From positions 2,170,001 through 2,234,000 of the forward strand of contig CAWFTN010000001.1 of NCBI GenBank assembly GCA_963818925.1: a stretch of 64,000 nucleotides of DNA, written 5' to 3'. The notes under the pieces are model-generated. The model had not been told where the DNA came from and made no database searches. It saw only the letters and a list, made by a program, of their open reading frames with translations. The DNA comes from JAMXLG01 sp963818925. Its GTDB lineage: Bacteria > Vulcanimicrobiota > Vulcanimicrobiia > Vulcanimicrobiales > Vulcanimicrobiaceae. Positions 17,222 to 25,313 of the stretch are shown here, one piece after another. Within the stretch, counting starts at the first letter, position 1, and every line of letters begins with the position of its first letter. A program made the position numbers and the translations under genes.

Positions 17222-18883
17222 TTAGTCGATCGTGTGGCTGACGTACACTCCGTTCGGGAGACGGAACGTGAGACGATCCTCAGTAGCACGCACCAGGGTT
17301 CCCGCATCATGATAGGTGTGGCGGGTTGCAGAATAGATGATCGAACAATTCTTGCGGCCGCGGCCCGGATCGCCGCCCATCATTAAGACGTCGCCATGGT
17401 CGATGCGAAGCGCGGTTTGTGAAATGCGGCCGTAGCCGTCGGCAGTCAAACGAAATCGACGGTGAGCGGGATCATAGAGTTCCGTCGACGACTCCAGTTT
17501 GCCGGGTGCGCGTTCGCCGGCGGCGACGAGGACCGTTCCGTCGGCGAGCAACGTCGCGGTATGGGCGACGCGAGCGACGTGCAAGTCGCCGACGTGTTCG
17601 AATTTGCGCGTGCGCAATCTGAAGAGTTCGACATCTGCCGTCGTTCCGGCCGGCGTCATTCCGCCGGTAACCAAAATGTCGCCGGAGTGAAGGCGCGTCA
17701 GCGTCGTCGACCAACGCGGAGTTGAAAGCGCAGCGGTTCCGATGCGACGTTTGCCGCGATAGAGCACGGCGTCGTCAACCGGTGTGCCGTCAGGATTGCG
17801 GCCGCCGACGACGAGCGTCGTTCCGTCGTTGAGCGTGACCGATACCACATCGGTGATGACCGTCCGCGCGCTTCCGACTGCAGCGGCGACGCCGATCGAT
17901 ACCCCGCCGAAAGCGGCGACGATCGTGAGCGCGACGGCGACCATCATTGGACGCGAAACGCGAGCGTGCACGGTTTCGAGCAAGTTGGCCACGCGGTTCG
18001 CCGTTTGCGAACCGGAAGCGAAGGCCGACCCAAACGTCGGCACGAGGGAATCGGACACGGTGAGCGCGATGTTCCAGAGCGTCGATGCGTAACCGTGACG
18101 TTTGCCGATGCGCCGAACTACGGCTTCGTCGCATGCCATTTCGCGTTCGGCGGCTAAGCGGCGGGCAACGTAGTGCACAAACGGATTGAACCATACGAGC
18201 GCTACGCACATCGACTGAAGAAACGACGTGACATCGTCGAAGCGGCGTAGGTGCTCGAGTTCATGCAACAGGATATTTTCGAGATCGGCCTCGGACGTCG
18301 TCGCGAGCAGCGCGCGCGGCATAAGCACTGCCGGACGCCGGTACCCGATGGCAACGGGGATCGAAAACGACGGATGCTCGATGATGCGCACGCGACGCAG
18401 CGAAACCGACCGCGTTTCTAAAAGACGTCCGTTATGCGTGAGCCGGCGAAGGCGCGTGACCCCGATTGCGAGGCGCGCGAGGAAAGCGAGTGCGCCGATC
18501 GCCCATACCATAACGAGAGCGGCGGCAACGGGGAATCGCGGCTTCACCGGGTCCGGTGGGCGATAGACGGCGGTCGGTTGGCGTACAGCGGGGATGACAG
18601 ACACACGCGTTGTTTGTTGAACGTGCTGCGCAATTGTGCCGACGGCGCTCGTTGCCGGCAAATCAATCGCGGGTTCTGCGCGAAACGCTGCGATCGTCGC
18701 GCCCGCGACCAGCGGTGCTGCAACCGCGAGTACGAGCAGCACGAACCAGAGATGAAACCGCGCGCCCGCGTCGCGTTTGAAACTGCTCAGGCGTTCGATC
18801 GCAGACACCGCGAGCACGCCGGCGAGGCCGACGGCGAGTGTCAGTCCCAGGACGACGTCGGCGGTGGGCGCGAGAGCAAGCAT
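17222..18883 (-). CDS. BlaR1-like M56 metallopeptidase fused to a kelch-type propeller
   Basis: 553 residues. Membrane helices occur at about 8-28, 45-67, 118-140 and 312-336. The cytosolic M56 peptidase motif HELEH is at 207-211 with AEREMACDE (Glu248) downstream, as in BlaR1/MecR1. In place of the periplasmic penicillin-binding sensor, residues about 345-553 carry about four kelch-like repeats (VVGG, VTGG, VAAG, MMGG, each followed by an ELYDP-type turn). It overlaps blaI by one base (TAATG). It should receive a signal outside the membrane through the propeller and inactivate the BlaI-type repressor. The ligand is unknown and need not be a beta-lactam. Confidence 0.88.
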   Translation of the reverse strand: MLALAPTADVVLGLTLAVGLAGVLAVSAIERLSSFKRDAGARFHLWFVLLVLAVAAPLVAGATIAAFRAEPAIDLPATSAVGTIAQHVQQTTRVSVIPAVRQPTAVYRPPDPVKPRFPVAAALVMVWAIGALAFLARLAIGVTRLRRLTHNGRLLETRSVSLRRVRIIEHPSFSIPVAIGYRRPAVLMPRALLATTSEADLENILLHELEHLRRFDDVTSFLQSMCVALVWFNPFVHYVARRLAAEREMACDEAVVRRIGKRHGYASTLWNIALTVSDSLVPTFGSAFASGSQTANRVANLLETVHARVSRPMMVAVALTIVAAFGGVSIGVAAAVGSARTVITDVVSVTLNDGTTLVVGGRNPDGTPVDDAVLYRGKRRIGTAALSTPRWSTTLTRLHSGDILVTGGMTPAGTTADVELFRLRTRKFEHVGDLHVARVAHTATLLADGTVLVAAGERAPGKLESSTELYDPAHRRFRLTADGYGRISQTALRIDHGDVLMMGGDPGRGRKNCSIIYSATRHTYHDAGTLVRATEDRLTFRLPNGVYVSHTID

Positions 18884-19263
18884 TACGTTCCTTTCGAACG
18901 ATCGAGTAATGCTTGAATGCGCCTGCGATCTGCTCTCGAGACGTGTTCGGCGTCGAGGAGTTTCGACACGAGCAATTCCGCGGAACCGTCGAAAAAACGC
19001 GTGAGCACGTTTTCGAGTGCGCGTCCTTGGACGTCGTCTTCGTGCACCACGGCGCAGTAGATGAACGTACGCCCCTCGGTGCGGTGTTTGACGTAGCCCT
19101 TCTTCTCGAGCACGCCGAGGGTGGTCATCACCGTGTTGCGCGCCAGGGGCGGGCCGTCGATCGCATCGACGACGTCCATATTCGTGCTCTCGCCATGCTT
19201 CCAGAGAACGCGCATGATCCGCAACTCGTGATCGGTGAGGACGGCACTCGGCTTGCGACCCAT
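18883..19263 (-). CDS. BlaI/MecI family repressor
   Basis: 126 residues with the winged-helix N-terminus typical of the family (LTDHELRIMRVLWKHGEST, NTVMTTLGVLEKKGYVKH) and a C-terminal dimerisation part. It is the first gene of an operon with the M56-kelch protein and a secreted protein. Its promoter (-35 TTGACT, 16-bp spacer, -10 TATAAT) ends 7 nt from the ATG, so the mRNA should be leaderless. GACTA/TAGTC half-sites overlap it and the divergent promoter. Confidence 0.93.
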   Translation of the reverse strand: MGRKPSAVLTDHELRIMRVLWKHGESTNMDVVDAIDGPPLARNTVMTTLGVLEKKGYVKHRTEGRTFIYCAVVHEDDVQGRALENVLTRFFDGSAELLVSKLLDAEHVSRADRRRIQALLDRSKGT

Positions 19264-19270
19264 GGGCCTT

Positions 19271-19330
19271 ATTATAGGACGCCTATAAATTTAGTCAAAC
19301 ACTTGACTATATTTGTAGTCCTATTATGAT
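19271..19330. promoter_or_regulatory. divergent leaderless promoters with BlaI-like operators
   Basis: Minus strand: -35 TTGACT (complement of 19293-19298), -10 TATAAT (complement of 19271-19276). Plus strand: -35 TTGACT (19303-19308), -10 TATGAT (19325-19330). Both have 16-bp spacers and both -10s lie 7 nt from an ATG. The two -35 elements form a perfect palindrome TAGTCAA-ACAC-TTGACTA (19292-19309), which overlaps a second one, GACTATATTTGTAGTC (19305-19320), very like known BlaI/MecI boxes (TACA/TGTA centre with GAC/GTC ends). TATAGG-ACG-CCTATA (19273-19287) is a third inverted repeat. Confidence 0.8.
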
Positions 19331-19337
19331 AGGTGAC

Positions 19338-19883
19338 ATGAGACGTCTTCTTCAGGTGGCGGTGCTGCTCGTCGCGCTTCCGTATTTGGTTGCGTCGGCG
19401 CACGCTTCGGCCGCGCCGGATCCACGGCGTGATTTCGACTTCGAGAGCGGGACGTGGAACATTGACGTACGGCGGTTGGAGCATCCGTTCAGCGGATCGA
19501 AAACGTGGCTGCAGCCGCGCGGCTACCTTCACATCGTGCGCAAGTTGTGGGATGGCGCAAGCCTCGCGCAACTCGAGGTGACGCAGCCGGCGCCGCACTT
19601 CTTGGGACTGATGCTGCGCATGTATGACGCGAAGACGCAACGATGGAGCGTCTACTGGGGCAGCGCGGATAGCGGAACGCTGGATGCACCGCTAATCGGC
19701 GGATTCAACAACGGTCGTGGCGAGTTTGACGGACGCGACACGGTGGATGGACGCGCGGTATCGGTGCGCGTCGTCTATTCGAACATCACGCCGTCCTCGT
19801 TTCGCACCGAAGCAGCCCTTTCGCAAGACGGAGGAAAGACGTGGGAAACAACATTAATTCAAACATTCACGCGCATCGAATGA
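19338..19883 (+). CDS. secreted protein, DUF1579-like, divergent from blaI-type gene
   Basis: About 181 residues with a signal peptide (RRLLQVAVLLVALPYLVASAHA). The mature protein starts DFDFESGTWNIDV and contains QRWSVYW, FNNGRGEFDG and a final SQDGGKTWETTLIQTFTR, a pattern of proteins annotated DUF1579-like; function unknown. I chose ATG at 19338 over 19326 because it lies exactly 7 nt after the -10. It shares the BlaI operator region and is coupled by ATGA to the next gene. The protein at 20514-21077 is a paralogue. Confidence 0.75.
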   Translation: MRRLLQVAVLLVALPYLVASAHASAAPDPRRDFDFESGTWNIDVRRLEHPFSGSKTWLQPRGYLHIVRKLWDGASLAQLEVTQPAPHFLGLMLRMYDAKTQRWSVYWGSADSGTLDAPLIGGFNNGRGEFDGRDTVDGRAVSVRVVYSNITPSSFRTEAALSQDGGKTWETTLIQTFTRIE

Positions 19884-20524
19884 TAACGTGGGCGGCTTTG
19901 GCGATCGGCCTCGCATCGAGCACGATGCTCATCACGCGAGCCGCGGCCGACGCAACGTATACCGGACCGGAAGACGGGAGTGAAAAGCAATTCGTTGCAA
20001 CCATACAATCCGATCTACTGGCTCGCTATGCAACCGTGAGCGATGCGCAAAAAGCGGGCTACGTCCGGTATTCGAATGAGGATGAGACGGGCGCGATCAG
20101 TTACGCGAACCGGCGCTGGCAAACGACAAGCGAACGCAACCCGAGTCAGTTATGGTACGACAAGAACGGCCGGCTGCTCGGCGCGGATTATTCGGTTCTT
20201 CACTCGGGCTGCAAGACGCCGCCCCACTTGTGGGGTGTCAATCCGGGACGCTGGGCGCAACTCGATGGACACATTCACTGGGTCGCGCGCGACGCGAGCG
20301 GAAATCTCAAGTACGAGCAATGGATGCCGGATGCCGCATTTGCCGCTGCAGGCGGCACCGTTGCATATCCGTCGGCGCGAACGCTCGTCGCGATGCATAA
20401 AGTTCCGAACGAAAGCGATGTCGTGACGATCTTCCATTTCCCGGCCGTGTGGGATCTGACGGTTTGGGTGAAGCCGAATCCGAACGGCGCATTTGCCGAT
20501 AAGAATCCCGACGTCAACGCGTAG
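19880..20524 (+). CDS. exported protein of unknown function
   Basis: About 214 residues. The N-terminus MITWAALAIGLASSTMLIT is a signal peptide or anchor. The mature part has RYSNEDETGAISYANRRW, HLWGVNPGRWAQLDGHIHWV and FHFPAVWDLTVWVKPNPNG; I do not recognise the family. The ATGA overlap with the DUF1579-like gene decides the start and places it in the BlaI-controlled transcript. It is convergent with, and overlaps by 11 nt, the second DUF1579-like gene. Confidence 0.7.
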   Translation: MITWAALAIGLASSTMLITRAAADATYTGPEDGSEKQFVATIQSDLLARYATVSDAQKAGYVRYSNEDETGAISYANRRWQTTSERNPSQLWYDKNGRLLGADYSVLHSGCKTPPHLWGVNPGRWAQLDGHIHWVARDASGNLKYEQWMPDAAFAAAGGTVAYPSARTLVAMHKVPNESDVVTIFHFPAVWDLTVWVKPNPNGAFADKNPDVNA

Positions 20525-21077
20525 CTTGCAGCAAAGTCTCGGTCACGATGAAGTTCGTCTCCCACGTTTTACCGCCGTCCGCGGAAAAGGATTGGTCGAA
20601 CCGGCACGTGCTCTTCGTAATGTCGTAGACGCGGAAGCGAACGAGAATCAATCGCCCGTTATAGGGTTCTTGATCGTAAAACTCACCGCGGTTGTCGTTG
20701 AAACTGCCGACAACCGGTGCGCCGAGATTTCCGCTTGCCGGATTCGTGAAGTAGACGCTCCATTGATGCGAGTTCGGATTGTACAGACGAAGCGTGTAAA
20801 TCTCTAAATGACCGGCCGGTCCGTCGGACTCGACTTTGCCGGTGTTCGCCCCGTCCCAAACTTTTTGAACGGCATCGGTCCCGTCGTATTGCACCCATGT
20901 GGTAGAACCGGTGAGCGGATGCAGCAACCGTTGCTGGTGCACTTTCCAGGTTCCGATATCCCAATCGAAATCGTGCGCGCCGTCATGAGCCTGCTGTGCC
21001 GGCGCAGACCAGGGCTGCACGATCGTCAGAAGGCCGCACAACAGAAAAGCCGCTGTAGGTCGCTTGCGGAGGACCAT
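20514..21077 (-). CDS. secreted DUF1579-like protein, paralogue of 19338-19883
   Basis: About 187 residues with a signal peptide. HDFDWDIGTWKVHQQRLLHP, QWSVYF, FNDNRGEFYD and FSADGGKTWETNFI line up with the gene at 19338. A -10 TATAAT (complement of 21085-21090) lies 7 nt before ATG 21077, again a leaderless arrangement; an overlapping GTG at 21080 is the alternative start. I see no clear BlaI box here. The -35 is weak. Confidence 0.75.
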   Translation of the reverse strand: MVLRKRPTAAFLLCGLLTIVQPWSAPAQQAHDGAHDFDWDIGTWKVHQQRLLHPLTGSTTWVQYDGTDAVQKVWDGANTGKVESDGPAGHLEIYTLRLYNPNSHQWSVYFTNPASGNLGAPVVGSFNDNRGEFYDQEPYNGRLILVRFRVYDITKSTCRFDQSFSADGGKTWETNFIVTETLLQATR

Positions 21078-21124
21078 CACAGCGATTATAGGGCAGGCGT
21101 TCGGTGCTGATCAGAGCCACGGGT

Positions 21125-22825
21125 TCACGTTCTCGTGGAACCACTTCCCGTTGCGCAGCTCGGCGCATGGAGGTTTAGCGGAATCGATAAGACTTGCGAG
21201 GCGCCCGTTCCCGCATGTGAAAAGTAGAGCGTCCGCCCGTCGCGCGCAATGACGGGGCTGCTGTCGTCTGCACCGCTCTCATAATCAGCGGCATATCGAA
21301 CCGGTTTGGCGCTGCTCCATTGCGCGCCGCATGCATGCGTAATGTAGAGATGCGAGTGCGTATCGAGCGGTCCTCTTCTTCCGCGGCTCACGAAGACGAC
21401 GGACGATTGATCGGGCGACGTCGCGGGATCGGCGTCCATCGTCGCGGGCGAGCTGAACGCGAGCGGCTGCGCGCGCTCATAGGCGCCGTTGAAAAAGCGA
21501 GAACGATCGAGTTGATGCGTGCGCGTTTTGGGGTCGCTGTGTAAAAAATAGATCGTTCCGTCGGCGGCGACACTTGGCGCGAAGATGTTCGGCGCGATGT
21601 TCACCGCCGGCGGCAAGAGCCTCGGAGCGCTCCAGCCGTTCGCGATGCGGTCGGCACGCCAGAGAAATACGCCGGTACTCGGACCGCTGTTGCGCACGGA
21701 TGCGAATACGACGAACGATCCGTCAGACGAGATCGCAGGATCCATATCGCTCGACGTCCCGGAGAACGACACGACCGCCGCCGGCAACCATGTCTCGCCT
21801 TTGCGGCGCGATTCGAGAATTGTCGCGCGTCCGTCGCGCGTGCCGGTGAAGAGCATGGCATGGTTACCGGGATCGAACGACGGCGTTAACGTGCCGGCGA
21901 GCATGTGCGGTTCGAACGTTGCCGGTTTCGAGAGGTCCTCTTGACCGTCGACCCATGAGGTGATGTCGAGGCTCCAAATACTGTTTTGCGAAGAAAAGTA
22001 GAGCGTCCGCGCGTCGGGCGAAAGACGCGGCTCCGTTGCATCGCCGTTGGGATCGATCGCGCTCCCCATATCCCGCGCGGGGGTCCACGTTCCGTTGCGA
22101 TTGTAACTGATGAAAAGATCCGACGTGCCGGGTTTTGCCGGCGGCCGATTCGAACCGAAGATGACGAACGAATTGTCGGGTGCAACGGTTGGATCAAAAT
22201 CCGAGTACTGAGGATCGCCGAACGGGGCCCGTTCAGCTGAGCGATACGTGCCGTTTTGCAGGCGCGCAACATAGAGGTGAAAGTGCGGTCCCGGATCCGA
22301 CATGCGCATGAAGTACAGCGTGCCGTCGGCGGCGAGCGCCGGCGCGAAGACGGACGAATTCACGTTGATTGCGTCGCCGAGGCGCTCGGGAGTACTCCAT
22401 CGCGACCCGTTCCTTGCAACGCGCCAGAGATTGCCGCCCCGTGCCGGCTGCACTTTTCCGCCGAAGAATCCGTCGATCGCGGTCGTTGCGCCGGTCGCCG
22501 GACGGTTCGATGCGAAGATTAGCGTTTGTCCGTCAGGCGAGAGCACAGCTTCGAGATCGCGCCATTGTCCCGAGAACGGGAGCGGCGTCGCCGGCGACCA
22601 GGTGTTGCCGTTGCGGGTCATCACCATGATCGCGCGGCGATTTGGATCGTCGATCGCGCCTTGCGTGAAGACCAATTGCGGCGAGCCGAGCGAACTCGTC
22701 ACGTCGGCGACGAACAACGACGTGCTCGACGGGACGGTGTCGAACCGCTGGACGTTCGGCGACAGTGCAGCAGCGATAGTGAGCGCGGCGCAAAGCAGCC
22801 ATTGAAGCGCGGTACCGTACACCAT
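21125..22825 (-). CDS. secreted PD40/TolB-like beta-propeller protein
   Basis: 566 residues with a signal peptide (about 1-22). At least six PD40 blades are visible, for example SPDGQTLIFASNRP, APDNSFVIFGSNRP, SPDARTLYFSSQN, SSDGSFVVFASVRN and ARDGRTLYFSHAG. These repeats make WD40-like propellers as in TolB. No peptidase or other catalytic domain follows. It is probably a binding protein of the cell envelope; the partner is unknown. Confidence 0.85.
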   Translation of the reverse strand: MVYGTALQWLLCAALTIAAALSPNVQRFDTVPSSTSLFVADVTSSLGSPQLVFTQGAIDDPNRRAIMVMTRNGNTWSPATPLPFSGQWRDLEAVLSPDGQTLIFASNRPATGATTAIDGFFGGKVQPARGGNLWRVARNGSRWSTPERLGDAINVNSSVFAPALAADGTLYFMRMSDPGPHFHLYVARLQNGTYRSAERAPFGDPQYSDFDPTVAPDNSFVIFGSNRPPAKPGTSDLFISYNRNGTWTPARDMGSAIDPNGDATEPRLSPDARTLYFSSQNSIWSLDITSWVDGQEDLSKPATFEPHMLAGTLTPSFDPGNHAMLFTGTRDGRATILESRRKGETWLPAAVVSFSGTSSDMDPAISSDGSFVVFASVRNSGPSTGVFLWRADRIANGWSAPRLLPPAVNIAPNIFAPSVAADGTIYFLHSDPKTRTHQLDRSRFFNGAYERAQPLAFSSPATMDADPATSPDQSSVVFVSRGRRGPLDTHSHLYITHACGAQWSSAKPVRYAADYESGADDSSPVIARDGRTLYFSHAGTGASQVLSIPLNLHAPSCATGSGSTRT

Positions 22826-22925
22826 GCTTGCTTAGCATGCGGCGGACGCGAAGCAAACGCCATCAAAAACTGCTGAGTTCGTACTTCAATAGACCGCATC
22901 TATAGAACGCATTGATGCCATTGGC

Positions 22926-22954
22926 TTGGGTTTTGGAATCCGCGGGACTACGAT
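22926..22954 (+). promoter_or_regulatory. possible katG promoter
   Basis: TTGGGT (22926-22931) and TACGAT (22949-22954) with a 17-bp spacer lie about 60 nt before the katG start. The match to sigma70 is moderate. I see no convincing Fur/PerR or OxyR site. Confidence 0.3.
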
Positions 22955-23015
22955 AAGGGAGGTGGCCCTCGCGCGCTGCCTGTTTAGAGTTCGCCCGAGA
23001 TAAGGAGGCCGTATC

Positions 23016-25211
23016 GTGACCCAAACGTCGTGTCCGGTTCACATAAGTCCCAATCGAGGCGCCGCCCGCTCCATTCGAGATTGGTGGCCCGAGCAACTTC
23101 GTCTGTCGATCTTGCGACAGCATTCTCCGACATCCGACCCGATGGGCGCGCATTTCGACTATGCCAAGGAGTTCGCGCAACTGGATTACGCAGCACTGAA
23201 GGCGGATCTACGCGCGGTGTTGACCGATTCACAGGACTGGTGGCCGGCCGATTTCGGAAATTACGGTCCGCTTTTCATTCGCATGGCGTGGCACAGCGCG
23301 GGCACATATCGCATCGCGGATGGCCGCGGCGGTGCCGGCGGCGGACAGCAGCGATTCGCCCCGCTCAACAGTTGGCCCGACAACGTGAATCTGGATAAAG
23401 CGCGCCGATTGTTGTGGCCGGTCAAGCAAAAGTACGGCAAGAACATCTCGTGGGCCGATTTGCTGATCCTCGCTGGTAACGTTGCGCTCGAGGATATGGG
23501 CTTCAAGACGGCCGGTTTTGGCGGCGGACGTCCCGATGTGTATGAGCCGGACGAATCGGTCTACTGGGGCGCCGAGGACACGTGGCTTGCAGACGAACGG
23601 TACGCGGGAGAACGCATACTAGAAAATCCGCTGGCAGCGGTGCAGATGGGGCTCATCTACGTCAATCCCGAGGGGCCGAACGGCAATCCCGATCCGAAGC
23701 TCGCGGCGATCGATATCCGCGAGACGTTCGCGCGCATGGCGATGAACGACGAAGAGACCGTTGCGCTAATCGCGGGCGGTCATACGTTCGGAAAGACGCA
23801 TGGCGCCGGCGATCCTTCGCACGTTGGTGACGCGCCTGAGGCGGCCGACATTACGCATCAAGGCCTTGGATGGAAGAGCGCATTCGAAACGGGGCACGGC
23901 GCACACACGATCGGCGGTGGTCCGGAAGTCACCTGGACGACGACGCCGACGAAGTGGAGCAACAACTTCTTTGAATCGTTGTTCGACAACGAGTTTGAAT
24001 TGACGAAGAGTCCAGCCGGCGCATATCAATGGGTCGCCAAGAATGGTGCGCCGCCGGTACCCGATGCGCACGATCCGTCGAAGCATCGCCGGCCCGCGAT
24101 GCTGACAACCGACCTCGCGTTACGCGAAGATCCGATTTATGAAAAGATCTCGCGCCGGTTCTACGAGCATCCGGAGGATTTTGCAGATGCGTTCGCGCGG
24201 GCGTGGTTCAAGTTGACGCATCGCGACATGGGGCCGCGGCCGCGGTATCTGGGTCCGGAAGTTCCCGCCGAAGAGTTTATCTGGCAAGATCCCGTTCCGG
24301 CGGTCGATTACGCGCTCGTCGATGCGAGCGATATTGCGAATCTGAAGAAGCAGATTGTCGAGTCCGGGCTTTCCGTTTCTGAATTAGTGTCGACCGCGTG
24401 GGCCTCGGCTTCGACGTTCCGCGGAAGCGATAAGCGCGGTGGCGCGAATGGAGCACGGATTCGTTTGGAGCCGCAAAAGAATTGGGAAGTCAATCGTCCC
24501 GAACAACTGGCGAAAGTGCTGAAAACGCTCGAAGGCATTCAGCAATCGTTCAACGGTGCGCAATCGAACGGGAAATCGAATGCGAAGAAGATTTCGCTCG
24601 CCGATCTGATCGTGCTTGCCGGATGCGCGGGCGTGGAACAGGCGGCGAAGAATGCCGGATTTGACGTGACGGTTCCATTTTCGCCGGGACGGACGGACGC
24701 GTCGCAAGATAAGACGGACGTCGAAGCGTTTTCGGTCCTCGAGCCGGTTGCAGATGGCTTCCGCAACTACCTCAAGTACGAAACCGGTATTCCGACTGAA
24801 ATGATGCTCGTGGATAAGGCGCAACTCTTGACGCTCACGGCGCCGCAGATGACGGTGCTGCTTGGCGGCATGCGTGTGCTCGACACGAACGCAGATGGCT
24901 CGAAGCACGGTGTGTTGACAAAACGGCCGGGCGCGCTGACGAACGACTTCTTCACGACCCTGCTCGACATGAACGGCGAGTGGAAAGCGACGGGCGAGAA
25001 CGGCAGCAGCGTGTACGAACGCCACAATCGCAACGACGGAAAGCCGGACTTCACCGGTACGCGCGTCGATCTAATCTTCGGTTCGAATTCAGAATTGCGC
25101 GCAGTCGCGGAAGTGTACGGAAGCTTGGATGCCGGACGTAAGTTCGTCGACGACTTTGTTGCGGCATGGGCGAAAGTTATGAACCTCGATCGCTACGATC
25201 TCAAGCCGTAA
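23016..25211 (+). CDS. katG: catalase-peroxidase
   Basis: 731 residues, a bifunctional haem catalase-peroxidase that removes hydrogen peroxide. Distal Arg89-Trp92-His93 (RMAWHSAGTYR), proximal His256 (GGHTFGKTHGA), and the Met241-Tyr215-Trp92 adduct positions needed for catalase activity are all present, as is the haem-free C-terminal half. The start is GTG with AAGGAGG upstream; the first 45 residues are longer than usual and poorly conserved. A CarH-like light/B12 regulator gene follows on the same strand after a hairpin, which suggests photo-oxidative stress control as a hypothesis. Confidence 0.97.
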   Translation: MTQTSCPVHISPNRGAARSIRDWWPEQLRLSILRQHSPTSDPMGAHFDYAKEFAQLDYAALKADLRAVLTDSQDWWPADFGNYGPLFIRMAWHSAGTYRIADGRGGAGGGQQRFAPLNSWPDNVNLDKARRLLWPVKQKYGKNISWADLLILAGNVALEDMGFKTAGFGGGRPDVYEPDESVYWGAEDTWLADERYAGERILENPLAAVQMGLIYVNPEGPNGNPDPKLAAIDIRETFARMAMNDEETVALIAGGHTFGKTHGAGDPSHVGDAPEAADITHQGLGWKSAFETGHGAHTIGGGPEVTWTTTPTKWSNNFFESLFDNEFELTKSPAGAYQWVAKNGAPPVPDAHDPSKHRRPAMLTTDLALREDPIYEKISRRFYEHPEDFADAFARAWFKLTHRDMGPRPRYLGPEVPAEEFIWQDPVPAVDYALVDASDIANLKKQIVESGLSVSELVSTAWASASTFRGSDKRGGANGARIRLEPQKNWEVNRPEQLAKVLKTLEGIQQSFNGAQSNGKSNAKKISLADLIVLAGCAGVEQAAKNAGFDVTVPFSPGRTDASQDKTDVEAFSVLEPVADGFRNYLKYETGIPTEMMLVDKAQLLTLTAPQMTVLLGGMRVLDTNADGSKHGVLTKRPGALTNDFFTTLLDMNGEWKATGENGSSVYERHNRNDGKPDFTGTRVDLIFGSNSELRAVAEVYGSLDAGRKFVDDFVAAWAKVMNLDRYDLKP

Positions 25212-25234
25212 AATTCACTCTTGGTCCGTTATTG

Positions 25235-25266
25235 AAGACGCCGGTGCAACGCGCCGGCGTCTTTGC
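25235..25266 (+). terminator. hairpin after katG
   Basis: AAGACGCCGG (25235-25244) pairs with CCGGCGTCTT (25254-25263) over a 9-nt loop, a 10-bp GC-rich stem followed by only a short T stretch. Probably an intrinsic terminator of moderate strength between katG and the next gene. Confidence 0.6.
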
Positions 25267-25313
25267 ATCAATGAGACAACTCGTCGGCGGTTGGGCATAG
25301 TAAGCAAGAGAAC

